Shown here: positions 1 to 10,441 of the stretch, one piece after another | Layout of the letters: each line of letters opens with the position of its first letter | Numbering within the stretch: position 1 is the stretch's first letter | Assembly (NCBI GenBank): GCA_028023455.1 | Contig: JAQFVV010012405.1 | Span: forward strand, 9,815,923 to 9,879,922 | Origin: Epiperipatus broadwayi | Taxonomy: Eukaryota > Onychophora > Udeonychophora > Euonychophora > Peripatidae | Direction: 5' to 3' | DNA length: 64,000 bases | The notes under the pieces: model-generated | Databases searched by the model: none | Told to the model about the DNA's origin: nothing | What the model saw: the letters and a program-made list of their open reading frames with translations, nothing else | Translations under genes and position numbers: made by a program

Positions 1-1096
1 AGCTTTCCATGTTTACAAATTACTCATAATTAGTAATACTTTTTATTTTTATTTTACTCTTCTAACATATATCTTAATATGTATAGTATATTATTAGTTA
101 GACATAAAAGTAAAAATGTAAATGATAAATTTACATGAATTTCGTTAAAGAAAACTGTATTTCTGATCGTTTGTAATGTTAATAATTTATCAGAAGTTTC
201 TTTTCTTAGTTTTACTGTCACAATTTGTCTTTCATTTTATAAATCATTTAGAAGGAAGCTTTTTCAGTAAGACTAACAGTCTTGAAATGTATCTGCGTTG
301 GGAAAAAAAAGCCATCAAACGAGAGTGGGTGTGTGTGTACATGTAAAAACGATGATTGAAATAATTTTTAAAACTATAAAAACATTAAAATAAATAGTTA
401 AAAATAAATGTATATTTAGTAAATTTAAATTTTATTTAGTATAAATTAAATATATAATTTGATCATTTGAAAAATTCAAACTTGTATTTAAAGACTTTAA
501 ATGAGGAAAATCTATGGTCTAAAATATATTTTCATGAGTTTGATCTTATTCCCAATATAATAATGACTTGATTACTATTTTTATATTATTATTGTTTTAT
601 AAACTATCTTAAGAATCTCATTAATTGATGACCACTCCCCGTGTTGAATCTATTAAGAACGTTACAATCTTAGAAATATTTGTTTGTTTTTTTTAGTTTA
701 AATAATATCAAATTTTGTTGTATTTTCATTTGGATGTTTTCATGATCATTATGGTTTAGCATAAAACTAGAAGGCAAAACCAAAATGGCAGTTTAATGTT
801 CATAAAAATTGAACATTTTTATGAGTTGTTTTCAGTTAGAAGACAAAAATGCAAAAACATAAACTGTCATATATCTATATAATTGACTGTCCTGTTGATT
901 ATTACTTTTACTTCATTGCCTTTTTGAATAAAGAAAATGGAGAGGACATTCCTATGGAATATGTTATTTAAAGTAGAGGAGGTTATATATATAATTTGAG
1001 GGTTAAATCCAAACAAAGAGAAATTTTTTTCATGAGGCTTAGGATTTTTGTTTTACCATATAATTCTAAATTGTCCAAGCATAAGGTTGGGAGATA
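1..1096. other. A+T-rich sequence without a recognised gene
   Basis: Only short spurious open frames occur here. Homopolymer runs and a short TG run near 328 are the only visible structure. I see no repeat, RNA gene or coding signature. Confidence 0.6.
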
Positions 1097-1256
1097 TAAA
1101 GTTCTGAAGAGGATTGCTGGGGCAATTGAAACTGTAAACTGTAAGGAAAATGTGGCAAATAAATCATGGTGTAACAGTGGTAAAGTGCTTGAACAATTTA
1201 GTATTATATGGTATACATTTGGCAATGCAATAAGAAAGAGTAGTTATTATACTTTT
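1097..1256 (+). repeat. Dispersed repeat with hammerhead-like hairpin, copy A
   Basis: This stretch shares the segment around 1101-1135 with the repeat at 2,701-2,925. It also shares the later stretch beginning TATTATATGG (about 1,203; other copy about 2,878). The shared core is CTGAAGA (1104-1110), a hairpin with a TGGG loop (stem about 1112-1127) and GAAA (1128-1131). That order resembles a hammerhead core (CUGANGA, stem II, GAAA). AGTT at 1100-1103 can pair with AACT at 1137-1140 as a short stem I. One extra base lies between CTGAAGA and stem II, so activity is doubtful. Hammerhead motifs are known from the terminal repeats of Penelope-like elements; linking this repeat to that class is inference. 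Confidence 0.4.
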
Positions 1257-2700
1257 TGAAGAAGATTTTTGTTTTAAATAGTTGATCAATAATCAATTCA
1301 AATAATTCCCAACGTCTCAATTAGCTAATCTGATAAGTCATGCTTTCTCTTTCGCTATTTCTCTATGAGATGTTGTTGTGTCAGGAGTGAGCTATTGATT
1401 AACAAGGTTGTTCTATCTTTATCTCTAGCATTTGTATATAAAAGACAGAGGCATTAATGAGGAATACTTATTAACAAAACTGTTATTGGCTTCTATTACC
1501 TAATATTGTTTTAATAAAAAACAAATACATTGGAGGCTAAAATCCTTTTAATAATGTATTTACGTTTTCAGTAATTACTTTCTATATTTATATTAAAAAT
1601 CACAGCTTTGAAAGCATCGTTTGATAAAAAAAAATAGTAAATAATAATAATGTTATAAATTTAACTAAATATAGTTAGCACTTTTTATTCTAAATATAAA
1701 TAATTTTATTAAATCAATGATTGACAAATGCAATAAATAAACGAGCAAAAGCTTGCCCCTAAAAATCAATAAATTTAATGCATTTAAAAAAAAAAATCTT
1801 AATTCAAAGTATTCTCTAAAGAACCATTATAATCAAAGAATAATTTTTTTCTACATTTAAAAATAACTAACCAATATACTAGAATTATCTTTGCCTTAGA
1901 AAAACTAATTCTAAAATCATTATTTAAAAAGAAAAAACATCAAAGCAAACGCAAGTACTTATTTTAAATTTTATTTCTCTTTATGTCGACATGTGTGCAT
2001 ATATAATTATATCGAGATAATGAGGTTACTCAAATAAATTAAATAACGAGTTTTATAAAGATTATATTTAAAACATGCCCTGTGTTTTAAATTTGCATGC
2101 AGATTAAATCCAGATAGATTATTATTAATCTGAACACGTCTAATTGTTGTAAAACTTCTATAATCCAGATAAAATTACAAAGTATTTTTGGTACTTGTAA
2201 GTTTTTAAGTAAACCAAGATGGCAGCCATATTTTTGAGGGCTTATAATCTACTGAAGACGTTAAATTAAAACAAAATTAATAAATCGATTGTTATATTTT
2301 AAAATAGAAATAAATTCGATAAATTTCATTAAGAAGTTTAATTTCAATTTTTTTTTCTTAGATTATAATATGAGAAAAAACAAAACGATCTTAACATTGT
2401 CTTACTTTGATTCCATTCAGCACGTCTCTTTTTGTCAGCATTTTTTTTTTGCAATTTGTCATGTAGATAAAAACGTAAGACCTTCATGTCATAGAACATG
2501 ATGCAGTGGACTATTTCCTAAGTACAGGGTTTTATCCTCCAAAAATATGTGTGTTAATGGTCATGATATGATTGCACACCACCAACATGAATAAGTTACC
2601 CCCCCCCCCCCCAATAAATTGTAAAATATTGTAATTAATTTTTCCACAATGATTTTTATTAAAAATAACAGTAATAAAAATAAAATGCAAATACTAAATT
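1257..2700. other. A+T-rich sequence without a recognised gene
   Basis: No supported coding frame is present. The longest open frame (2,289-2,501) is made of homopolymer-rich codons. A run of C lies near 2,600. Nothing else stands out. Confidence 0.6.
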
Positions 2701-2886
2701 TAATATTAATATCATCTATGTTCTTTGTTACTTTTACAATGCTTTTTTTTTACAACCAAATATGACAGTTTTGATATAAATAGAAGTTCTGAAGAAGATT
2801 GCTGGGGCAATCGAAACTGTCATATTAGGTTGTAAAAAAACACTGTAAAAATAATAAAGAACATAGATGATATTGATATTATATGG
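2701..2886. repeat. Long hairpin element with hammerhead-like loop, copy B
   Basis: Two arms of about 70 bp (2,701-2,773 and 2,813-2,886) are near-perfect reverse complements, starting with the ATCATCTATGTTCTTT region. The loop carries CTGAAGA (2789-2795), a GATTGC/GCAATC hairpin (2797-2812) with a TGGG loop, and GAAA (2813-2816). The 11 bp after GAA pair perfectly with 2,758-2,768, upstream of the core, which is the place of stem III in a type III hammerhead, but no stem I forms. The 3' flank to about 2,925 matches copy A at 1.2 kb. It could be a folded MITE or a terminal repeat of a Penelope-like element. Confidence 0.6.
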
Positions 2887-3074
2887 ATTTGGTAACACAA
2901 TTGGAAAGATAAAGTTATAATATTAAATATGATGTTCCCTAGCAGGCATTTTTTGTAAACATTTTTAGAAGTTCCCTAAAATTGTAGATTTGTCAAAAAT
3001 ATTGTCTGGCATCTTGGTTTACTGGAAAACTCACAAATAATGTATTTTTTTTTTGCTTCATTATTTTATCCTGA

Positions 3075-3146
3075 ATTGAGAGCTGAAAATCCATCACAAT
3101 CTCTATTACAGCTCAAACTTCTTATGAACTCCCCAAAACATGCTAT
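3075..3146 (+). repeat. Degraded SINE fragment
   Basis: The stretch containing CTGAATTGAGA and AAACTTCTTATGAACTCC matches the second unit of the dimeric SINE-like repeat near 54.64-54.70 kb. It lies directly before the RTE element and is not part of it. Confidence 0.4.
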
Positions 3147-3170
3147 TTGAATATTATTTCTTGCCATTTG

Positions 3171-3962
3171 ATGATGACTTTTTATTTAGGTACTTACAAC
3201 AGTAGATCACTTTCAAGTGAAGGAAGATTGCAAGAATTAGGAGAAGAACTGTCTTATATTAAATTGGACATTATTGGACTTTGTAAAGTTAGAAGAAAAG
3301 TTGAAAAGAAAATTGATTTAAAAAGTGGACATGTACTCTATTACAAAAGCACAAATATTGGAAATAACAAATGGAGTAGGATTCATTATAAATAAAAACT
3401 GGAAGAACAACGTTATGGAGATTGATGGTATATCAAACACAGTGGCAAGATCAGTTATACAAGTTAATATCAGATACCAAATGCAGATAATTCAGGTTTA
3501 TGCCCCAACAAGTTCTCATAGTTATGAAGTAATGGAAGATTTTTATATGGATGTACAAAAGGCTTTTGATCAGAGTAAACGTTTTAAAATTGTTATGGGA
3601 GACTTTAATGCTAGAATTGGTAAACAAATGAAAGATGAAAATGCTGTAGGTAATTTTGGTTATGGTAATAGAAATGAGAGAGGACATAGACTTGTGGAGT
3701 TTGCAGAAAAAGAAAAACTTTATATTATGAATTCTTTTTTTGAAAAAAATGTTAAAAGGAAATGGACATGGAAGCATCCAAATGAAAGTACAGTAGAATT
3801 GGATTATATTTTGACTAACAGAAAATACATATTTCAAGATTGTAATGTTCTTAATAAATTTAAAACAGGAAGTGATCATCGATTAGTAAGATGTAAGATA
3901 CATGTTAATGCAAAACTAGAGAGACAAAAATCATTAAGAAAAACAATATTGACAGTTGATAT
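3171..3962 (+). pseudogene. RTE endonuclease domain, frameshifted
   Basis: This is the endonuclease half of an RTE polyprotein, which nicks target DNA for target-primed reverse transcription. Conserved blocks in order are GTYNSRSLSSEGRLQEL (near 3,190), the IIGL...VRRK block (near 3,270-3,300), IQVYAPTSSHS (near 3,490), MGDFNARIG (near 3,595), ELDYILTNRKY (near 3,800) and GSDHRLVRCKI (near 3,870). The frame shifts near 3,365, splitting the domain between two frames (3,147-3,395 and 3,325 onward). In the VRRK block, related RTEs have Glu where this copy reads Lys (codon near 3,284), so a catalytic acidic residue is lost. Translation beyond 3,962 runs into the inserted element. Confidence 0.9.
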
Positions 3963-4818
3963 TGTAACGGTCAGAAAACGTGTGACTCGTAAACATAGTG
4001 CAGAATTCGACCACCATACAGAACAGCAGCACCATCGAGTAGCGAAGCCACCCGTGGTACTGAGTTCGAACATAGTTTATCGGTTCCACAATACAATCCA
4101 TGAAACAACGCATCTGATGCGACATTAGTAAATATTTCCTTAGGCACGGTGGTCAGGGATATGCAAGAGACTCATGATTTTATTCTTGAGTTAGCCAATA
4201 ATCAAACTAATATTAATTAAACATTCATATTTACATAATTGAGGAAATATTATATAGAATGAGTATCGAATAAATGAAACGTAATGCAGACATATAGTTT
4301 AAAATTATTTATTAACACATTTTAAGAAGACAATCATTTACTAATAATATTTTGTGGATTTAAAGCTTCAGTAGCGGGATTTATGACATGATTATATTTT
4401 AAAGAATACATTTATTTATTTAGACATTATTTTATATTGAGGATTTCAGTAGCGGTATTTCCGATACTGAAATGTTTACAAAAAAAATTCACTTATTTGA
4501 AGGCGTAATCTAGCTACCTAAAATTCTCAAGTAAGTATTTCTAATGCATGCCTGGAGGGATTTATACCTTTGCAATGCAAGAGTCTAAAGTATGGGTTAT
4601 AAGAGTAATGGCAGACATATATTTATTTAATTAAAATATTTATTTATAACTAAGGGCAAACATTTATTTGAGAGTGAATTACGAAGATAATGCAGAGGCA
4701 GAGTGATATATAGAATAATAAAATTAAGTAAAGGAACACGTGGTACGCTTTAGAAAGGCGATATGGAATGGCAGTATATTGAAACTGCAATGCCGCGAAT
4801 GGGTTTATAAGAATATCG

Positions 4819-5350
4819 GGCTGGTCTCTGCCTCGGCCCGACGAAGTAAGGTGTCACATAAGCATAACCAGGGACAAGCGATCCATGTCGCAGTTTTGCC
4901 GGATGGCTGCATGACATAGTCAAGTCCTACAGGAGCACCCATTATGCCTGCTTGTGTAGGATGACTGGGGTTAATTTCAACCCTGAAGAATCCGGAAATT
5001 TCACGGCAGAATGGGTCATTGCGTCTCTAAAGCGTAACACATGTATACTGTATAAACAGTTATGATGAGATTTAAATAGATTTCTGACTTGGCCCTACAT
5101 TACCAACATTTACTCAAGAACTCTGGCGACTCTCAAAGAAATGGGATTTTCTAGAATTATTCATTAAATTTAATAAATACAAAATATATATAAACTGGGA
5201 GTTATTACAACTAATATGCCAGCCATTTGCGAAGTAGTAGACCCTGTATTACAATAAATGATGCACTGAATGCGTGTCGATTTATATGAAAGTGAAGTTA
5301 TTAAGGAAATAAGAATGTCAGGCTGGTCTCTGCCTCGGCCCGACGAAGTA
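4819..5350 (+). repeat. Pair of identical 30-bp direct repeats inside the insertion
   Basis: The same 30 bases, starting GGCTGGTCTCTGCCTCGG, occur at 4,819-4,848 and 5,321-5,350, each preceded by a similar ATAAGAAT stretch. They are unusually G+C-rich for this window. The role is unknown; they may mark internal duplication within a long LTR. Confidence 0.85.
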
Positions 5351-6544
5351 CATATTAATGAAAATGTGACATGCATTCACTGTTTCAAACGATCATAGAT
5401 TTAAACTTTGAAAATTGAGATAATTATGAGCATGCAATAATTTAATAATAAATATAGATAAAATGTAGATTTTAAAAATACGCACCCAAGATAGAATGAG
5501 GTAAGCTAGATTAGTAGAGAAATTTACACATTAAGTTAATTATTCAGTTTTAGTTATACATATGGCATTTTTACATTTTATAATTTAGATAAGTAGTATG
5601 AAGAAGAGCTATAGCATATTATTAGAGTACTCTAGAGTTTGAACACAGACAGTTACCTGTTTTATAAGAAGTTTTCCGAGTCCATTATTTATTAGCAAAT
5701 AGTTCATGAGTGGCAATTCTTTCTTATATTTAGATATTTCATTTAATTTCACAGCAGCAGCAGCTTTTTCATTTATTTCAGGCAGCAGATCTTCATGGTG
5801 AATTTATGACAGGTAATGGAAAGTTCGGCATCCGATAGGCCATCTCCCAATGGAGAATAATCTAGGTGCTTTACTCGGTCATACCTTGGCAGGAACAAAT
5901 TATTTTATTATTTTTGGAGACTCTCAGTGATCGAGAGCAAAGCTAAAGTTTAAGTGAATGTCTCCAGCTAGTCTAAGATGGCCTCTTTTTTTATCTTGAT
6001 CCTTCACATTTTTGTTAAGGTATTTTTAGGTTCTACTTAATCTGCCCTGAGGATAATCAATGCATTTTGTTGGTTTTTAATTTAAAAAAAAGCTGCCGTT
6101 CTATTGTTTACATTTTACATTTACTAATTATATTTTGGGGAATTTTTCTTTAATTAATCTATTATCTATCACTGACCGATGCTTTTAAATTTCAAAGACA
6201 AAACAGGAACATAAGATTATTTTAACTTTTAATTAAATATTACATCAGATTTTTTTAGAATTATTATTAAACGAAATGTAAACAAAGCAATAAATACGAA
6301 CTTTATAATCCAAAATAAATGATTAAAATTATACAAAATTATATAACTAAAAGAAATCTAAATTATACTATTTTATCCCTATTTATTGCCTTTAATTTGA
6401 GATCGAAATGTGTGCGTGTTTATGCTGAATTCTACATATATTTATACATTTTTAATATTGTTACACACACAATTCGATATCAAAAAGTTTAAATTTGGGC
6501 GGGATAGACCGGTCAGTGAGAGATGACAAAAAAAGGTGAAACTT

Positions 6545-6564
6545 AAGATTCGAATACGAATCTT
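6545..6564. repeat. Hairpin near the 3' end of the insertion
   Basis: AAGATTCG and CGAATCTT form a perfect 8-bp stem around a 4-base loop, 9 bp before the element end. It is conserved in the second copy at 63.76 kb, so it belongs to the element. It could be a processing or termination structure. Confidence 0.7.
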
Positions 6565-6573
6565 ACTGTTTCA

Positions 6574-8610
6574 ATATTTCTAATCTTCAGAAACATTCTA
6601 ATGAATTTAAATTAGAACTTACAAATTGGTTTCAAATATTAGTAGATTTTGAACATGATTCAGATTTGAATAAAATTAATATGAAAATAACTGATACACT
6701 TTTAAAAACTGCAACAATGATATCTGGTAGAAAAAGGCAGCAATTGACCAATAAAATTTCTACTGAGACTATAAAATTTATGAAGAAAAGAAGGAATATG
6801 AAGATATACTAAAATAATGCATTAAAAAGATTGAATACCTCGAATTTTGTAAAATGGTGTGGAAAAGAGTTGAAAATGATATAAAAAAGTATAACTGTGA
6901 ACTAGCAAGGAAAGCTGGAAAAGAGAATAAAAGTCTCAAGAGTATAAAATAACATTTTGGTATTGATATGAAATTTATATCTGCAATAAGAAAAAAAATG
7001 GAATTATTATTAAAAAGAGAGATGACATCATGAAAGGGGTAGAAGACTTCTACCAAGAATTATATAGTAATAAAGAACAAGTACCTCCTTTATCTATTAC
7101 ATCTTTGGAATTGCCCAGAATTTTAAATGAAGAAGTGAGACATGTAATTGAATAGATGAAGATAAAAAAGGCTTCAGGTAATGATGGAATTATAATTGAT
7201 ATATTAAAAGAAGCAGGTGAAGAAATATAATTTTTTTTAGCAAAGTTATATACCAAATGTCTAAATGATAAAGATGTACCACATGATTGGAATAATGCAG
7301 TATTAACATTCATATTTAAGAAAGAGGATAAATGAGATATTAGAAATTACAGGTATATCAGACTTTTATCAGTTTTAAACAAAATTTTTACCAAGATAAT
7401 TACAACTTTTCTACAAAGAACATTGGATTTCCACCAACCAAGAGAACAAGCTGGATTTAAAAGTGGTTTTAGTACAGTAGATCATATCCAAGTATTGAGA
7501 GAAGTTATAGACAGGACAAATGAATATGAGTTGCCATTATGCTTTGGATTTGTAGATTATAAAAAGGCATTTGATTCTATAAACATTTTTTCAATGATTA
7601 AAGCATTGGGTCATCAAGGTATAGATCCAGGATATTGTCATATTTTAAAGAATATTTATAAAAATGCAACAACAACAATTACATTACATAATGACATTAG
7701 TAAAGTCAACATTGAGAAGGGTGTGAGTCAGGGTGACTCCATATCTCCAAAACGTTTTAATATATTGCTGCAAGAAGTATTTTGTGGATTAAAATGGAAA
7801 ACTAAAGGAGTGAAAGTAAATGGAGATTATTTAAGTCATTTAGATTTTGCAGATGATGTAGTTATTTTTGCAAATAATGCTTTAGAGCTGCAGGAAACAT
7901 TGCAGGAGTTATCAGATGAAATTCAGAAAGTAGGACTAAAGATAAATGTTAAAAAGACTGAAGTAATGTTTAATGGATTTTCTCAAAATATGAAAATAAA
8001 GATTGATTATGATGAGTTTGAAGAAGTTAACAGTTACAAATATCTTGGCCACATTATCAATACAGACTAAAACATAATGGATGAAATTAATCATAGAATT
8101 AAACTTGGTTGGACTGCTTTTGATAGAAATAACTTGATACTAAAAGGAAATATGTCTTTGTGTTAGAAAAGGAAGGTTTTTAATAAATGTGTTTTACCAG
8201 TTCTTACTTATGGATCTGAGACTTGGACACTTAATAGAAGAATAATACAGAGACTTCAGATCACTCAAAGAAGTATGGAGAGATGCATGTTTGGAGTAAC
8301 AAGAAGAGATCAAAAACACAATATATGGGTAAGAAAACAAATAGGTGTTACTGATGTCATTGAAAAAATTAAAAGACTGAAGTGGAGTTGGGCTGGACAT
8401 ATTGCTAGAAGGGATGATAATAGAAGGACAATTGAAATATTAAAGTGTATTCCAAGAGATTGTAAAAAACCCAGAAAGAGACCACATGTGCAATGTGTGA
8501 ATGAAATAAGAAAGTGTGCAGGGATGATGTGAAGAAGAGAAGCTAAAGATCAGAGAAGGTGGAGTGAGCTTGGAGAGACCTTCATCATGCAGTGGATTGA
8601 TAATGGTTGA
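6574..8610 (+). pseudogene. RTE reverse transcriptase, decayed
   Basis: This is the second half of the RTE polyprotein. One frame runs from about 7,150 to the natural stop at 8,608-8,610, interrupted by premature stops near 7,230, 7,335, 8,068, 8,164 and 8,530; upstream (6,574-7,100) frame changes are needed. Landmarks are KASGNDGI (near 7,170), REQAGFKSGFSTVDHI (near 7,440), CFGFVDYKKAFD (near 7,540), GVSQGDSISP (near 7,720) and the catalytic FADDVVIFA (near 7,845). The C-terminal part has YGSETWTL (near 8,210), GHIARRDD (near 8,400) and a closing MQWIDNG. The catalytic Asp pair is still present, but the stops rule out function. Confidence 0.92.
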
Positions 8611-8742
8611 TGATGATGATATTCTTAATTCTAAAATGTTTTATTGCTAATAATAAAATAATTTTATATAGTAAACAAATATATATATATATATGAAAAA
8701 CAAAAACAAGTTATAAAAACATAAACTTGCTATCACTTGTAT

Positions 8743-9153
8743 TTATGATCAATAGATGGAGCTTTACCAAAACCTTGCTTTTGTTTTTTATAAATATACC
8801 TTTGAAGTTTCTTACAATGATATATATATATATATTGCAGAAGCTTTGACTATGTAATGAAACTTAACTGATATCAGACCCATATAGCTATCTAGCTTGT
8901 TAGGCTGGGTTTGAAGACATTTACATGTCTAAAAATTCATGCTTGCAAACTGATAGGAACTTGTTGCATAAATGCTTGGAGTTGGTGTTTTGGTCTAGTT
9001 TCTAACTCCTATCCTTCACTGATGATAGCAAATCAGCTTGAAATCAGCTGATCTGAAGGTGGAGCCAATGAAAGAGACAGTGAATTCTGACTCTGATGTT
9101 TCTGTAAACAAAAATATGCTTGTTTGGAGGTTTTGGTAAAGCTCCATCTATTG

Positions 9154-9158
<5 letters not shown>
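8743..9158. mobile_element. MITE-like element with terminal inverted repeats
   Basis: ATGATCAATAGATGGAGCTT near 8,745 recurs as its reverse complement ending at 9,158. The arms stay similar for about 45 bp (GGAGCTTTACCAAAACC). The ~410-bp body encodes nothing recognisable. The right end abuts a long AT microsatellite, which hides any target duplication. Confidence 0.75.

Positions 9159-9238
<80 letters not shown>
9156..9238. repeat. (AT)n microsatellite
   Basis: About 80 bp of alternating A and T with one interruption, directly adjoining the MITE-like element. Confidence 0.95.
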
Positions 9239-9241
<3 letters not shown>

Positions 9242-9597
9242 ATATGCAGGATGTGTAGAGAAGGCATAATTATTCTAAATCCTCATGCTTATAAAATATT
9301 TGTCTGGGTTTAAATCCATATAACTTAAGTTAAAAATAAAAGTGTAATGTCATTTTGCTTGTAGTTAATATTCTATTGACCATCATCATATAAGAGCATT
9401 CCGAGATAATCTAATGTCACTGACTGCTATTGATTTTGGCTTTTTTTGGCCATTTTGTGATTATCTATAATATTTATTTTGTAAGTTCACAATTATTTAC
9501 CAGTTAACATTGGAACTAAAATTATAGGTTTAGAACATATATTAATACAAATTTATAAATACAAAAGAATTGACAATCCTAGTGACTGGTTGTATTA

Positions 9598-9881
9598 CAA
9601 TAAAAAAAGCCATTTACTCAAGGCTCTAAAAGATTTATAAATGTAGATGGTAACAATCAACCCTTAAACTATAAACAACCTCAACCTTTAATCAAGGTAA
9701 CTTCATTTAACAATCTTTTGTGTCCATATAAACATATCAGACAATAGATAAAAGTGATAGCACCTTTATTGTTAAAGAAGGTTGGTTGACTATGATTTAA
9801 GATTGTTGATAGCTTAAGTATTGATTGTTATCATCTACATTTATAAACCTATTAAAGCCTTAAGTAGTTGGCTTTATTTTC
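9598..9881. mobile_element. MITE-like element with ~80-bp inverted repeats
   Basis: The left arm (9,598-9,690, containing TTATAAATGTAGATGGTAAC) is repeated as a reverse complement at 9,800-9,881. The loop includes ATATAAACATATCAGAC. There is no coding capacity. A truncated copy of the same family follows at about 10.0 kb. Confidence 0.75.
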
Positions 9882-10004
9882 TTAGTAAATATTTACTTTA
9901 TATAGAACTTGGAAGTTATGGATGGCTTTACTATTCTGCTTTCAGAACAGATTATATTTACCTGATTAATGGAGTTTGTTTAAACTTCTTTGCATTATTA
10001 TTCT

Positions 10005-10160
10005 CACCCTCCTTGATCAAGTTGCAATCTTTAATATTTATATAAACATATCAGACCATAAATAAAAGTGGTACCATATTTATTGTTAAAAAAAACTTGC
10101 CTTGCATACATGTTAAAATTGTTGATAACTTAAGGGTTGATTGTTATCGTCTACAGATTA
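10005..10160 (+). mobile_element. Truncated second copy of the 9.6-kb MITE-like family
   Basis: Matches 9,690-9,845 through TATAAACATATCAGACC and TTGTTGATAACTTAAG, with the left arm missing. It lies in the same orientation just downstream of the first copy. Confidence 0.65.
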
Positions 10161-10207
10161 GTAGTTGCTTTGTTTCTAAGCTTTGACACTGTGCTTTTTT
10201 ATTACTT

Positions 10208-10307
10208 TTTTTCATGTGTCAAAGCATCGGCTGGGAAGCGAACCTGCAAACCCAGGATAAATGGCTTGTAAGGCGGCTGAGCTAACCACTAGGTCACCAA
10301 TGCTTGA
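10208..10307 (-). mobile_element. tRNA-derived SINE, minus strand
   Basis: Read on the minus strand, a tRNA-Gly-like body carries the A-box region (GACCTAGTGGTTAGC) and B box (GGTTCGCTTCC), followed by GATGC-TTTGACACATGA and an A-rich tail. The same body and ending occur at 10.34, 32.22, 36.71 and 49.11 kb. It faces the next copy tail-out, with only about 35 bp between the two bodies. Confidence 0.8.
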
Positions 10308-10342
10308 CTTTTGTTACTTTCTTGAGTGAAAAATAACTGCAG

Positions 10343-10441
10343 TCAAGTGTTGGTGGCCTGGTGGTTAGCATAGCTGCCTTCCAAGCAGCTGGCCTGGGTT
10401 AGCTTCCTGGTCAATGCGTTTGACACATAAAGAAAAAAAAA
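10343..10441 (+). mobile_element. tRNA-Gly-derived SINE, plus strand
   Basis: GTTGGTGGCCTGGTGGTTAG, then AGCTGCCTTCCAAGCAG, closely resembles animal tRNA-Gly (anticodon UCC, in the TTCC loop), giving the likely parent tRNA of the family. The B-box region is damaged (a short deletion at GGGTTAGCTTCC). The ending TTTGACACATAAAG and A-rich tail match the other copies. Too degenerate to be a functional tRNA. Confidence 0.8.

Larger units (their letters stand above)
3963..6573 (+). mobile_element. 2,611-bp TG...CA insertion (solo LTR or non-autonomous LTR element)
   Basis: The insertion begins TGTAACGG and ends TGTTTCA, and is flanked by ATAT at 3,959-3,962 and 6,574-6,577. Deleting it with one ATAT joins the RTE reading frame without a break, so both boundaries are precise. 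TG...CA ends and a 4-bp duplication fit an LTR retrotransposon. No primer-binding site, gag or pol is visible. It contains a 30-bp direct repeat 502 bp apart, a repeated TTCAGTAGCGG motif near 4,366 and 4,446, and an 8-bp-stem hairpin near its 3' end. Its last ~254 bp recur in reverse at 63,747-64,000, which independently fixes the 3' end. A very long solo LTR is the simplest reading. Confidence 0.75.
3171..8621 (+). mobile_element. RTE-type non-LTR retrotransposon, copy 1, split by an insertion
   Basis: This is an almost full-length but dead RTE-clade LINE. It encodes an apurinic-type endonuclease (3,171-3,962) followed by a reverse transcriptase (6,574-8,610), and ends in a TGATGATGATGAT tail (about 8,608-8,621), the short 3' microsatellite typical of RTE. 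The 3,963-6,573 insertion separates the two domains. Without it and one target-duplication copy the element is about 2.8 kb, a little shorter than usual RTEs, so the 5' end is probably truncated. The frame carries several stops and at least one frameshift. The class call is strong; the subfamily is not determined. Confidence 0.9.

Noticed and set aside
983-1259. Overlapping 80- and 87-codon open frames on opposite strands
   Set aside because: They overlap the repeat copy at 1.1 kb, have no motif, and are expected by chance.
2789-2821. Active hammerhead ribozyme in the 2.7-kb hairpin
   Set aside because: No stem I can form in either the type I or type III arrangement, and an extra A separates CTGAAGA from stem II.
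3451-4125. Minus-strand frames of 142, 65 and 63 codons
   Set aside because: They are antisense shadows of the RTE endonuclease and the adjoining insertion.
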